From: BOG-1112 sp964611335
Lineage (GTDB): Bacteria > Bdellovibrionota_B > Oligoflexia > Oligoflexales > Bog-1112
NCBI GenBank assembly: GCA_964611335.1
Contig: CAZSXR010000001.1
Location: 248,001 to 312,000 of the forward strand
Direction: 5' to 3'
DNA: 64,000 nucleotides
The translations under genes were made by a program, and so were the position numbers. Positions within the stretch are counted from its first letter, which is position 1. Each line of letters opens with the position of its first letter. This document shows positions 37,828 through 47,132 of the stretch, one piece after another. The notes beneath the pieces were generated by a model. It saw only the letters and a list, made by a program, of their open reading frames with translations, was not told the DNA's origin and made no database searches.

Positions 37828-38787
37828 CTAGAGGGGGTGCAAAAACTCCATCTGACTTTTTTTAATAAAACTCTCGAAAAGACGAGGAAGGGGGGCTTTG
37901 ATATTTGAGTGTTTTCCTGTGGGTGTTAGGAATTCAATGCTGCTTGCGTGAAGAAAATGGTGTTCAAAACTCAGCTCTGCGAGAGTAGGAGGTAGAGAAG
38001 GAATTTTTGCAAGAGAGTACTTTTTATCTCCGATGATAGGCAGTTGAGAATGCAATAAATGTATACGTATCTGATGACTTCTTCCGGTTTTAGGTGTGAC
38101 ACGAACCAAGCTTACATTGTATTTTTTAGAATGTGCAATTAATTCAAACGAAGAAGATGAGGAGTATCCTCCTGATCGAACTATGGAAACTTTTCCTGTT
38201 TTCTTATCGATTCCTGAAAGATGACAATTCATTTCCCACTTAGAGGTTTTAGGAATTCCAAAACATAAAGCGTGATACGTTTTACGTATAGTGTGCGCGC
38301 GGAATTGATCCATAATGGATTTTGCGTTGTCTTGACCAATTCCAAATAGCAGGACTCCTGAAGTTTCTTTGTCGAGTCTGTGACAAGCTTCTACAATTTG
38401 GGGATCTATATTTTTACTTTGTAAAAAGGGGATCAATAGTTTTTTGACATAAGGAGTTTTTGAATGAGCTGTTTCGACAGAAGCAATCCCAGGAGCTTTG
38501 TTCACTGCTAGGAGTGTATTATCGCAGTAAAGTATGTCTTTTTCTGTGAGTGTAGCGACACTTGTCTCTTTCTTAGAAAGAGCTGGATGATAAGTGAGTG
38601 TGATTTGATCTCCACGTTTCACTTTGTGTGAAGCGACGAATACACGTTTACCGTTGCAAAGGATTCCACCTTTATCGAGGGTTCTTCGAATTTCCTTGCG
38701 AGAAAGGTCTACTCCTGAAGCAAGTATCGCTTTGTCAATGTTCAAACCTTCTGACGTGTAGTCGACAACAACTTTGATAAGTTTCAT
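37828..38787 (-). CDS. RluA-family pseudouridine synthase
   Basis: A 319-residue enzyme with an N-terminal S4 RNA-binding domain (about 14-65) and a pseudouridine synthase domain. The catalytic motif is HRLDKETSG, with Asp139 as nucleophile, and GRSHQIRIHL is the second family signature. It isomerises uridines in 23S rRNA or tRNA; the exact target among RluA, RluC and RluD types cannot be told. It lies 30 bp downstream of nuoI and may be read from the nuo transcript. Confidence 0.92.
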   Translation of the reverse strand: MKLIKVVVDYTSEGLNIDKAILASGVDLSRKEIRRTLDKGGILCNGKRVFVASHKVKRGDQITLTYHPALSKKETSVATLTEKDILYCDNTLLAVNKAPGIASVETAHSKTPYVKKLLIPFLQSKNIDPQIVEACHRLDKETSGVLLFGIGQDNAKSIMDQFRAHTIRKTYHALCFGIPKTSKWEMNCHLSGIDKKTGKVSIVRSGGYSSSSSFELIAHSKKYNVSLVRVTPKTGRSHQIRIHLLHSQLPIIGDKKYSLAKIPSLPPTLAELSFEHHFLHASSIEFLTPTGKHSNIKAPLPRLFESFIKKSQMEFLHPL

Positions 38788-38817
38788 AAATTTCTTTTAA
38801 TGAATTCTTTAAAAATT

Positions 38818-39417
38818 TTAGTGATGTCCAAAATGCAGGACTGTTTTGCGTTCTTCAGCGGAAGGCTCGTGATTTATAGAAGGATGCTTGTGGTTCTCTT
38901 CTTTGATCGAAGTGATACCTCCGTGAAGTTCCGTTCTATCTACTAAATAGTCCTTTGTGTAAACCCATTTCTTTTCATTGGGGTTTGCTATAGCGTATTC
39001 AGGACCGAGACGTATGGCATCGACAGGGCACGCTTCTTCACAGTAACCACAGAAGACGCAACGTAAAATGTCGATTTCAAAGCGGACTGGAAATTTCTCG
39101 GTTGCATTCTTAGGATGTTGTCCAGCCTCAATATAAATACATTGGGCGGGACAAGCTGTCGCACATAAATAGCAGGCTGTGCAACGTACCTCTCCATCAG
39201 GACGTTTAGTGAGAAAATGCTTTCCTTTGAAACGGTCTCCGTATGTGGAGGGTGCTTCAGGCCATTCTAAAGTTTCCGTTTTTTCACGATATGTCAGCTG
39301 ATTGATGAAGATCTTCAAGGTCACTTTCAAACCTTGAGCAATCGTTGTGAAGTAACCCCACGCAGAGTGAAAGACACTAGGATCTTTGGGTGGTCTTGCA
39401 ACCTTTATGATTCCCAT
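38818..39417 (-). CDS. nuoI: NADH-quinone oxidoreductase subunit I
   Basis: A 199-residue ferredoxin-like subunit of complex I. Two four-cysteine motifs carry the [4Fe-4S] clusters N6a and N6b: CTACYLCATACP and CVFCGYCEEACP. It passes electrons from NuoG to NuoB at the membrane arm. A GAGGAAGG site starts it 14 bp after nuoG. The C-terminal His-rich tail (EENHKHPSINHEP and HFGHH) is a little unusual. In the canonical order nuoH separates nuoG and nuoI; here it is missing. Confidence 0.96.
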   Translation of the reverse strand: MGIIKVARPPKDPSVFHSAWGYFTTIAQGLKVTLKIFINQLTYREKTETLEWPEAPSTYGDRFKGKHFLTKRPDGEVRCTACYLCATACPAQCIYIEAGQHPKNATEKFPVRFEIDILRCVFCGYCEEACPVDAIRLGPEYAIANPNEKKWVYTKDYLVDRTELHGGITSIKEENHKHPSINHEPSAEERKTVLHFGHH

Positions 39418-39431
39418 CTTTTATACCTTCC

Positions 39432-40919
39432 TCAGTTGCTTATTAGGTCTTTTAAAAACTCTACGCTTTCTGAAACATTTTTTGCACCAAAAACAACACT
39501 CTCGTAAGGGGTCTTCATTTCGCGTTCCTGATTTTTGTAATTCAACACACTCCCCTTTTTTTCAAAGAAAGTTTTCATCGGAATTAAGCTTGCTTTCGGA
39601 AGAATATCTTTCGTAAGTAGCAGTGAAGTCCACAATGAGAGGTATGGAATCTGTCCCAATTTTTCCAGATCGTCTTTGTAAGTTGGAAAAGTCATAGGAA
39701 CTTCAGGGCATAGAGCGACAATGACTTTAGGATGTTTTTTCAAACATGTGTCGAATTCATTTTCAATGTTTTTTGAAAATCCATATTCTTTAAAAACTTT
39801 TTGTAAACCTAAGGTATTCGCATTGCGATCGCCTCTCAGTAAAATGCCGTCAAATTCTTTAACGTTTTCGGTGCGTTCTCTCCATTGAAAGACGTTTTTA
39901 ATTCCCAATTTTTTTACAAAAAATTCGAAGAAATTTTCATATTCTTCCGTTGTGTATTGAGCAGCAATGAGTAGTGAAATATCTTCAACAGAAGTATGCA
40001 TCAATTTTTTAGCGAGATGTTTTAGTGCTTCTTCACAAGAAGTTTCTTTCTGATTTTCATTTTCTACATAGCTTGCGTATTCGAGTCGTTCATCGAGGTT
40101 CTGATGTTGAAAAGTTTTCCGACCTTGATCGCACATCCAATACCCATTAACTTCAGGATCTAGGACCGGTTTTATGCGATAGTACATACGATCTTCTGGT
40201 TTTCCATGAACACTGATGCGGCATCCTGTGGAACAACCTGGACAAATCGAATCTTTTTCTTTGAGAAACCAGACTCTTTTTTTGAAGCGGAAACTCTTCG
40301 ATGTGAATGCGCCAACAGGGCAGATGTCGACAAGATTTTCCTGATAATTGTGGTGCAATTTTTCTTCTGCGTAGGTGCCAATGATCGAGCGATCTCCCCG
40401 GTCAAAGATTCCCAATGCGTTTGTTTTCGTGACTTGTTCTTCAAAACGAACGCAGCGTGAGCAGAGTATGCAACGTTCAGTATCGAGTATGAGTTCAGAA
40501 CCCACATCGAGTGCTTTCGGCTTTAGAACTTTGGGTCGAGTCATCTGACTTTTGTATTTGCCGACTTCCATATAGTAGTTTTGAAGTTTGCATTCTCCTG
40601 CTTGATCGCAAATAGGACAGTCAAGTGGATGATTGACGAGGTGAAATTCCAAAGCCCATTTGTGGGTATTTTTTACATTCTCTGTAAGTGTGCTTACTTC
40701 AAGATTTGGTGTGACAGGAAGGTTGCATGCTATTTCTAGTTTTGGTCGTCCTTTGACTTCCACCATGCAGAAGCGGCAAACTCCTGCGATTTCAAGAGCT
40801 GGGTGCCAGCAAAAATGAGGGATACGCACGCCCTCTCTTTTTGCAGCTTGCATCACAGTCCAACCTTTGGGAACAGATACGTCTTTGCCATTCAGTTTGA
40901 ATACAACTTCTTCACTCAC
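39432..40919 (-). CDS. nuoG: NADH-quinone oxidoreductase subunit G (short form)
   Basis: A 495-residue NuoG, much shorter than E. coli NuoG (about 900). The N-terminus binds a [2Fe-2S] cluster (CWHPALEIAGVCRFC and CNLPV). A His-Cys3 site follows (HPLDCPICDQAGEC), then CILCSRC...CPVGAF and CPGCSTGC. The large molybdopterin-type C-terminal domain is mostly absent, leaving about 200 poorly conserved residues. The GTG start overlaps the nuoF stop by 4 bp, a sign of translational coupling. Confidence 0.93.
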   Translation of the reverse strand: MSEEVVFKLNGKDVSVPKGWTVMQAAKREGVRIPHFCWHPALEIAGVCRFCMVEVKGRPKLEIACNLPVTPNLEVSTLTENVKNTHKWALEFHLVNHPLDCPICDQAGECKLQNYYMEVGKYKSQMTRPKVLKPKALDVGSELILDTERCILCSRCVRFEEQVTKTNALGIFDRGDRSIIGTYAEEKLHHNYQENLVDICPVGAFTSKSFRFKKRVWFLKEKDSICPGCSTGCRISVHGKPEDRMYYRIKPVLDPEVNGYWMCDQGRKTFQHQNLDERLEYASYVENENQKETSCEEALKHLAKKLMHTSVEDISLLIAAQYTTEEYENFFEFFVKKLGIKNVFQWRERTENVKEFDGILLRGDRNANTLGLQKVFKEYGFSKNIENEFDTCLKKHPKVIVALCPEVPMTFPTYKDDLEKLGQIPYLSLWTSLLLTKDILPKASLIPMKTFFEKKGSVLNYKNQEREMKTPYESVVFGAKNVSESVEFLKDLISN

Positions 40920-42184
40920 ACATGTACCCTTTTCGTTTTAGCAATGTCTTTGTTCAATTCTTCTCGAAATTTCTTGATCATTGCTTTGGTAGGCATTGCT
41001 GCTGCATCGGATAAAGCGCAGATTGTCTTACCCATCATCTGATCTGCAATTTTATAAACACGATCATAGTCTTCGATATGACCTCTCTTGTTTTGAATGC
41101 CTTGCAAGTTGTTGGCAATCCAACCCGTTCCTTCACGACAAGGTGTGCACTGACCACAGCTTTCATGATGGAAGAAGTCGACAGTTACTTTCAAAATTTC
41201 AAGTATGCTCTGGTCTTCCGGAATGACGATCACTGCACCCGAACCTAACATGGTCCCAGCAGCGGCCATGGAATCGAAGTCGAGTGTCATTGATGACACT
41301 TCGTCTACAGTTAATATAGGAGCAGATGCTCCCCCAGGTATGACTGCTTTAAGTTTTTTTCCTTCTAGCAAGCCTCCTGCATCTTCATAAATCAATTTGT
41401 ACAGGGGGTAGCCTAGAGGTTTTTCAAATACGCCAGGTTTGCGAACAGGTCCCGATACACAAAAAAGTTTGGTACCTGGAGCCTTTTCAGTCCCGTATTT
41501 GCGGAATTCAGTTGCTCCGTGCTGCACTATCCAAGGAAGTGAGGCAAGAGTTTCGGTGTTATTGACTATAGTAGGTTTTTCCAAGTAGCCGGAAACTGCT
41601 GGAAAAGGGGGTTTGAGTTTTGGTTGTCCTTTTTTTCCTTCGAGGGAGGAGATGAGGCCAGTTTCTTCTCCACAAATGTAGGCTCCTGCACCAATGTAAT
41701 GATCGAGGTCGAAGTCTATTCCTGAGCCGAAAATGTTTTTTCCAAGAAAACCTGCATCGTAGGCTTCTTTAATAGCTGCATTTAACCATTCTATTTCTTG
41801 GTAGAATTCACAGCGAGTGTATACATAAGCTTTCTTTGCTTGGATTGCACGAGCAGCAATGATCATTCCTTCAATAAGCATGTGGGGAGAAAGTTCGAGT
41901 ATGTAACGGTCTTTGAAAGTCCCAGGTTCTCCCTCGTCGTTATTGCAAATCAAATAACGAACAGTCGCATCTTTTGGAATAAAACTCCATTTTAAGCCTG
42001 TTGGGAAACCAGCACCACCTCGTCCTCTGAGACCTGAATCTTTGACAAGTGTGATGAGTTGATCGGGAGTCATTTGCATGGCCTTTTTTGCAGACTCGTA
42101 ACCACCTCGAGATTGGTAGGTTTTCAAAGCTCTTGAATTTGGTACACCTTCAAAGGCAGTTGTGATTTTAATGTCTGCCGGCAT
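40916..42184 (-). CDS. nuoF: NADH-quinone oxidoreductase subunit F
   Basis: The start is placed at 42184 (MPADIKITTAF), which has GAGGAGG 7 bp upstream inside the end of nuoE; a longer frame to 42220 lacks such a site. The 422-residue flavoprotein oxidises NADH. It shows the nucleotide-binding GLRGRGGAGFPTGLKWSF, GAYICGEETGLISSLEG and the [4Fe-4S] motif CGQCTPCREG, with a further Cys in TICALSDAAAMP. It overlaps nuoE by 17 bp and nuoG by 4 bp. Confidence 0.96.
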   Translation of the reverse strand: MPADIKITTAFEGVPNSRALKTYQSRGGYESAKKAMQMTPDQLITLVKDSGLRGRGGAGFPTGLKWSFIPKDATVRYLICNNDEGEPGTFKDRYILELSPHMLIEGMIIAARAIQAKKAYVYTRCEFYQEIEWLNAAIKEAYDAGFLGKNIFGSGIDFDLDHYIGAGAYICGEETGLISSLEGKKGQPKLKPPFPAVSGYLEKPTIVNNTETLASLPWIVQHGATEFRKYGTEKAPGTKLFCVSGPVRKPGVFEKPLGYPLYKLIYEDAGGLLEGKKLKAVIPGGASAPILTVDEVSSMTLDFDSMAAAGTMLGSGAVIVIPEDQSILEILKVTVDFFHHESCGQCTPCREGTGWIANNLQGIQNKRGHIEDYDRVYKIADQMMGKTICALSDAAAMPTKAMIKKFREELNKDIAKTKRVHV

Positions 42185-42659
42185 TTTTGCCCTCCTCGTA
42201 GGAGCGTAGGATGTCTTCAATGTTTTCTGTACTGACTTTGAGATAACGATCTTTGTTGACTAACATGGCTGGAGCACCATCGCATACTCCCAAGCAAGGA
42301 ACTCCTGTGAGACTGAAAGAGCAGTCTTGTCCGCTTTCTTCAACTTTCTTGATATGTTTTTTAATTTTATCCATGACTTTATTTGCACCCATCATAGTGC
42401 AAACGATGTTGTCACAGAAATAAATGCGAAGAGGTTTTGGTTCCTCCAAACGGTACATTGAATAAAACGATGCAACTTCTCGAACATGAACACGATGCAA
42501 ACCGTATTCTGTTTCCAAAGCTTGAATATGTTTAGGTTGTATCCAACCACACTCATCTTGAATTTCGTGAAGTATGGGAAGGATTGCTGAACGTTTGGTT
42601 TCATAACGTTCAAGATAATGTTGAATTTTACTTTGCAAATTTTGAGAAAACACACTCAT
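42168..42659 (-). CDS. nuoE: NADH-quinone oxidoreductase subunit E
   Basis: A 163-residue thioredoxin-fold [2Fe-2S] protein that pairs with NuoF in the NADH-dehydrogenase module. Cluster ligands lie in CDNIVCTMMGA and CLGVCDGAPAM. The N-terminal helical part (RSAILPILHEIQDECGWIQP) is typical. It follows nuoCD by 41 bp on the same strand. Confidence 0.96.
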   Translation of the reverse strand: MSVFSQNLQSKIQHYLERYETKRSAILPILHEIQDECGWIQPKHIQALETEYGLHRVHVREVASFYSMYRLEEPKPLRIYFCDNIVCTMMGANKVMDKIKKHIKKVEESGQDCSFSLTGVPCLGVCDGAPAMLVNKDRYLKVSTENIEDILRSYEEGKNAGRH

Positions 42660-42700
42660 AGTTTGACACCTAAAAAACCCTTGGAGGGTTGAACTTAAAA

Positions 42701-44407
42701 TCAGCGATCCAATTCGCCTGCAACAATATTGACGGTTCCGAGAGCCGCAATAGCATCCGCGACCATATGACCTTCGAGCAATTTAGGAAAAGACTGGAAA
42801 ATTGCAAAACAAGGAGGTCTGCATTTGACTCTATAAGGACGTCCACTTCCGTCACTGACTATGTAAAATCCGAGTTCACCATTTGCGCCTTCCGATGCAG
42901 AGTAGATTTCACCTTTGGGAACTTCCACATCGTATATGACTTTCATGAATTGATGCATCAGACCTTCAATGTTTCCATAAACATCTTCTTTTCGAGGAAG
43001 AGCAATGCCTGTGCTATCAACCATTATAGGTCCAGAAGGCAGAACTTTGAGTGCTTGTTGGATGATGCGTACAGATTGTTTGATTTCCTCCATACGAACC
43101 ATATAGCGATCGTAGCAATCACCTGTTTCTCCAATAGGAATGTCGAAGTTGAATTGCTCGTAACCCCCATAGGGTTGGTCTTTCCGTAAATCTCTCGGGA
43201 TTCCACATGCACGAAGACAAGGTCCTGTAAATCCCCAGTCTATGGCATCAGCAACAGAAATAGGTGTGACGCCTACCATTCTGCTTGTAAATATTCTGTT
43301 CTTTGTAACGAGAGTGTCTATTTCTTTGTAAACATCGAGGATAATTTCACATGTTTTAGACGCTTGATCTATCCAGGCTTGGTTGGGAATGTCGAATCCA
43401 AGGCCACCAACCCTTGCTAGAGAGACCGTCAAACGAGCGCCACATAATTTTTCAAAAAGATCATAAACGGCTTCTCGTGCTCGGAAGAAAAGCCAAAAGT
43501 TTGTGAGGGCGCCGATATCGACAAGTTGAGTTCCAATACAAACTGCATGGTCGATGATTCTTGAAAATTCATCGAGTATGATGCGTATGACTTTTGCTCG
43601 ATCAGGAGCTTCGATCCCACAAAGTTTTTCAACAGCACGACACCATGCATTATTGTTAAGTGGAGCAGAGCAGTAATTGAGTCGGTCTGTGTAAGGAATA
43701 ACTTGATTATAAGTATGCGTCTCTGCCATTTTCTCGAAGCATCGGTGTAAATAACCGATTTCTATATCGACCTTACTGATCGTTTCTCCTTCGAGAATAG
43801 CCATAAAACGTAGGGTTCCATGTGTAGCAGGATGTGCAGGACCGATGTTTAACCAGATTTTATCCGAAAGATGATCCATTTCTTCTGAGAGCATACGTGC
43901 TCTATCTTTTGCAAAGGAATGTTCCAAGGGGGTGGCAAGGGATTGTCGACGATCAGCGGGATAATCTTTGCGAAGTGGATAACCTACAAAATCTTCATGG
44001 CACAAAATTCTTCGCAAGTTTGGATGTTCTGAAAATGGGATGCCAAACATGTCGAAAGCTTCTCTTTCAAACCAATCTGCACCTTTGTACACAGTTGTGA
44101 GTGTAGGGATGCTCTCTTTCTCTCCAAGTTGGGCTTTCACTCTCAGGCGATTTTTATTTGCAGGATCCGCAAAGTGGTAGACGACATCGAAGCGTTTTTC
44201 TCGTTCGGGATAATCCACGCCACATATGTCCATGAGAAAGGGAAAGTATGGTTTGAGGAGTCTAGCAACTTCGACAATACGATGAGCTGAGACCCAAAGT
44301 ACATCTTCGTCCGTATATTGTGAAGAGGGCATGTACTGCATGTCTTCGAGAGGAATTTGCAGGCATAGTTCTTTGTATACCCGTTCTGAAAATCTCTCTG
44401 TCGTCAT
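42701..44407 (-). CDS. nuoCD: NADH-quinone oxidoreductase fused subunit C/D
   Basis: The start is set at 44407, with GAAAGG 6 bp upstream; a longer frame begins at 44485 without such a site. The 568-residue protein fuses NuoC (about 1-170, with WFEREAFDMFGI and PLRKDYPA) to NuoD (NIGPAHPATHGTLR, HRCFEKMAE), as in E. coli. NuoD contributes to the quinone site. It is first in a leftward run nuoCD-E-F-G-I; subunits A, B, H and J-N are not in the window and must lie elsewhere. Confidence 0.95.
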   Translation of the reverse strand: MTTERFSERVYKELCLQIPLEDMQYMPSSQYTDEDVLWVSAHRIVEVARLLKPYFPFLMDICGVDYPEREKRFDVVYHFADPANKNRLRVKAQLGEKESIPTLTTVYKGADWFEREAFDMFGIPFSEHPNLRRILCHEDFVGYPLRKDYPADRRQSLATPLEHSFAKDRARMLSEEMDHLSDKIWLNIGPAHPATHGTLRFMAILEGETISKVDIEIGYLHRCFEKMAETHTYNQVIPYTDRLNYCSAPLNNNAWCRAVEKLCGIEAPDRAKVIRIILDEFSRIIDHAVCIGTQLVDIGALTNFWLFFRAREAVYDLFEKLCGARLTVSLARVGGLGFDIPNQAWIDQASKTCEIILDVYKEIDTLVTKNRIFTSRMVGVTPISVADAIDWGFTGPCLRACGIPRDLRKDQPYGGYEQFNFDIPIGETGDCYDRYMVRMEEIKQSVRIIQQALKVLPSGPIMVDSTGIALPRKEDVYGNIEGLMHQFMKVIYDVEVPKGEIYSASEGANGELGFYIVSDGSGRPYRVKCRPPCFAIFQSFPKLLEGHMVADAIAALGTVNIVAGELDR

Positions 44408-44549
44408 CAGCGGCCTTTCTTGCTTAATGAGCAAAACAATTCGTTGCAGAGACACCAAACTATCAAAGCTGATTTTGGCAGACAAGATCCGTATTTGAAA
44501 AATCCAAAGTTGCTTAAGGGTTGCATAAAATTTAAGCTTGTTTCTTTGT

Positions 44550-44583
44550 GGGACGGAGCAAAAACATGTTTTTGCTCCGTCCC
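44550..44583. promoter_or_regulatory. 34-bp perfect palindrome built from GGACGGAGC
   Basis: Two 17-base arms with no loop meet at ACATGT. The outer part of each arm is GGGACGGAGC followed by AAAAA. It lies between divergent nuoCD and aspS, downstream of neither, so a terminator role is unlikely; a protein-binding site or REP-like element is more likely. A third copy, sharing the 14-base word TTTTTGCTCCGTCC, ends at 44644, 44 bp before the aspS start. Confidence 0.85.
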
Positions 44584-44687
44584 TCTATTTCTCCCCCCCC
44601 TCTCTCTTTTCCAGCGCGCAGTGAAAGATATTTTTGCTCCGTCCAAGACGTGTTACAAGATTGCTTTACTTCAGGGCAGGATTTGAA

Positions 44688-46496
44688 ATGTTGCAAGCAA
44701 GCGTTTTTCCAAAAGAATGGAAGCGAACTCATAGTTGTGGGGAGCTCCGAGACGTACACAATGGTACCCGCGTTGTTTTGAACGGATGGGTAGCCAATGC
44801 TAGAGATTTGGGGAATTTGATTTTTCTCGTCCTCAGAGATGCTCGTGGGAAAACCCAAGTTGTTGTGGACGGAGATAAGACTCCAGAGGTCTACAAACTT
44901 GCTAAACAGCTTCGCCATGAGTTTGTAGTAGCTGTGGACGGAGCTGTGCGCTTGAGACCTGGAAGCATGGCAAATGATGCGATGTCTACAGGGGCTGTGG
45001 AGGTTCTTGCGGATAGGCTTTTTGTGTTGAATCCCTCCGCTGTTCTACCTTTTTCAATCAGTGAAAAAACTGATGCGAGTGAATCTCTACGATTGAAGTA
45101 TCGTTATCTCGATTTGCGTCGTGATGATATGCATGAAAATATTTTGAACCGGGCGAAGTTGACTCGCCTCATTCGTGAAACGATGGAAGAATATAGTTTC
45201 ACAGATATTGAGACTCCCTTCCTTTATAAGTCTACTCCCGAAGGTGCTCGTGAGTTTTTAGTTCCTTCAAGGATTGCGCCTGGGCAGTTTTATGCTCTTC
45301 CACAAAGCCCTCAGTTATTTAAACAGATCCTCATGATTGCAGGTTTTGATCGTTATTATCAGATTGTAAAATGTTTCAGAGATGAAGACTTTCGCGCAGA
45401 TCGACAGCCTGAGTTTACGCAATTGGATTGTGAATTATCTTTTGTTGATCAAGAAGATGTGATCACCATGTTCACTGAGATTATGTGCAAGGTTGTGAAT
45501 CGTTATTTTGCTAGCTCCGTCCTAAAAAATATTCCGAGAATGACCTATGCAGAAGCGATGGAAGATTATGGCGTTGATAAGCCTGATACACGTTTCGATT
45601 TGAAATTGAGGAATCTTTCTCATTTAGTGAAGGGATGTGAATTCAAAGTTTTTACAGAGACCCTTGCAAACGGTGGCATTGTTAATGCGATCTGTGTGCC
45701 GAATCAAAGTGAGATGACACGAAAGAAATTAGATGAGTTGGAAGAACATGTTAAGCAACTTGGTCTTCGTGGTCTTGCTTGGGCGAAAGCTAAGAATGGA
45801 AAAGGCCGAGAGTCTTGGCAATCTTCACTGACTCGTTTCTTGAATGATGAGCTGATTGATTCAATAAATAAAAGTTTGAATATTAAGGACGGAGACCTCA
45901 TTCTTATTGCTGCCGGCCCTTATGATCTTGTGAAGGCGGCTTTGGGAAGTATCCGTAATAAGTTAGGTAAGGAGCTTGGTCTTTATGATGCCAAGCAATT
46001 TAATTTCCTGTGGATTGTTGAGTTTCCTCTTCTCGAGCGTGATAAGGAAGATACCCGATGGCTTGCTCGCCACCATCCTTTTACAGCGCCTATGGATGAA
46101 GACCTTGCTTTGTTGAGCTCCGACCCTGGTGCCGTTCGTGCTAAGGCTTATGATCTCGTTTGTAATGGTTACGAGTTGGGAGGGGGATCTATAAGGATTC
46201 ATAGGGAAGAACTTCAGAACAAACAGTTCCAAATCTTAGGTATGACACAAGAGGATGCTGAGAAAAAATTTGGTTTCTTGTTGGAGGCTTTGAAATACGG
46301 AGCACCGCCGCATGGCGGAATTGCTTTCGGACTAGATAGAACAGTGATGATATTAACAGGGTGTGAAGCTATCCGAGACGTTATTCCCTTTCCAAAGACG
46401 CAGAAAGCAACATGCCTTATGACGTCTTCACCTTCTCCAGTGTCTAAGGAATCGTTGAAGGATTTGCATATTCAATTGAATCTACCGAAGGAGTGA
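44688..46496 (+). CDS. aspS: Aspartyl-tRNA synthetase
   Basis: The start is the ATG at 44688 (MLQASVFPKEWKRTHSCGEL), with GCAGGA upstream; the frame is open further but would begin inside the palindrome-linked repeat. The 602-residue class II enzyme has an N-terminal OB-fold (VVLNGWVANARDLGNLIFLV), motif 2 FRDEDFRADRQPEFTQLDCE, the bacterial GAD insertion (about 290-420) and motif 3 GIAFGLDRTVMIL. It charges tRNA-Asp. Two exact GGACGGAGC copies are embedded, one in each orientation (44936 and 45514). Confidence 0.96.
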   Translation: MLQASVFPKEWKRTHSCGELRDVHNGTRVVLNGWVANARDLGNLIFLVLRDARGKTQVVVDGDKTPEVYKLAKQLRHEFVVAVDGAVRLRPGSMANDAMSTGAVEVLADRLFVLNPSAVLPFSISEKTDASESLRLKYRYLDLRRDDMHENILNRAKLTRLIRETMEEYSFTDIETPFLYKSTPEGAREFLVPSRIAPGQFYALPQSPQLFKQILMIAGFDRYYQIVKCFRDEDFRADRQPEFTQLDCELSFVDQEDVITMFTEIMCKVVNRYFASSVLKNIPRMTYAEAMEDYGVDKPDTRFDLKLRNLSHLVKGCEFKVFTETLANGGIVNAICVPNQSEMTRKKLDELEEHVKQLGLRGLAWAKAKNGKGRESWQSSLTRFLNDELIDSINKSLNIKDGDLILIAAGPYDLVKAALGSIRNKLGKELGLYDAKQFNFLWIVEFPLLERDKEDTRWLARHHPFTAPMDEDLALLSSDPGAVRAKAYDLVCNGYELGGGSIRIHREELQNKQFQILGMTQEDAEKKFGFLLEALKYGAPPHGGIAFGLDRTVMILTGCEAIRDVIPFPKTQKATCLMTSSPSPVSKESLKDLHIQLNLPKE

Positions 46497-46498
46497 AA

Positions 46499-46888
46499 AT
46501 GGAAATTCAAAAACTGGTCATTCAAACAAACCGTGCGCCAAAACCTGTAGCTCCCTACTCTCAGGCTATTGCTTTGGGGAACCTCTTATTCTGCTCAGGT
46601 CAGATTGGATTAGACCCACAGACCGGTAAACTTGTATCAGACGATATCGCAGAGCAAGCAGGGCAAGTGCTGCTGAACTTGACAGCAATACTGGAAGAAG
46701 CAGGACTTACTCGTAAAGACGTTGTTAAGGTGACTGTTTTTCTGACAGATATGAAGGATTTTGCAGCTGTTAACGAAGTTTACTCCAATTTTTTTACAGC
46801 CCCTTACCCTGCAAGAACAGCTTTTTCAGTTACAGGTCTTCCGCTCGGAGCTCGTGTTGAAATAGAAGCGATTGCGCATTTTCACTAG
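46499..46888 (+). CDS. ridA: RidA/YjgF family reactive enamine deaminase
   Basis: A 129-residue RidA-family protein that hydrolyses reactive enamine/imine intermediates from amino-acid metabolism. Visible signatures: APKPVAPYSQAIALGNLLFC, SGQIGLDPQTGKLV, VVKVTVFLTDMKDFAAVNEVY and YPARTAFSVTGLPLGARVEI, with the substrate-binding Arg in PARTAF. The start at 46499 is 5 bp after GAAGGAG, itself within the last codons of aspS, so the two are translationally coupled. Confidence 0.93.
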   Translation: MEIQKLVIQTNRAPKPVAPYSQAIALGNLLFCSGQIGLDPQTGKLVSDDIAEQAGQVLLNLTAILEEAGLTRKDVVKVTVFLTDMKDFAAVNEVYSNFFTAPYPARTAFSVTGLPLGARVEIEAIAHFH

Positions 46889-47132
46889 GAAAAAATTTCC
46901 GCGCGTAGTTTCCACTTAAAAAAGATAAAGCCTTTGTATCTTTACTGGATTCAATAGTGCTTGCTCGTTACTATGAGGTGAACATGAGTCGTATCCTCTG
47001 ATGAAGAGGGTTTGAGAGTGGTTTGTAAAGATTCCCATGGTGTTTTTGCATAGCTGCGCTTCGTGATGAGGTCTTTCTTGTGTTAAACTGAGGTTAAGCT
47101 TTCATATTTCCATTCTTAATAAAGGATCAAGA

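Noticed and set aside
44550..44583. Palindrome as an intrinsic terminator
   Set aside because: It lies between two divergent genes, at neither gene's 3' end.
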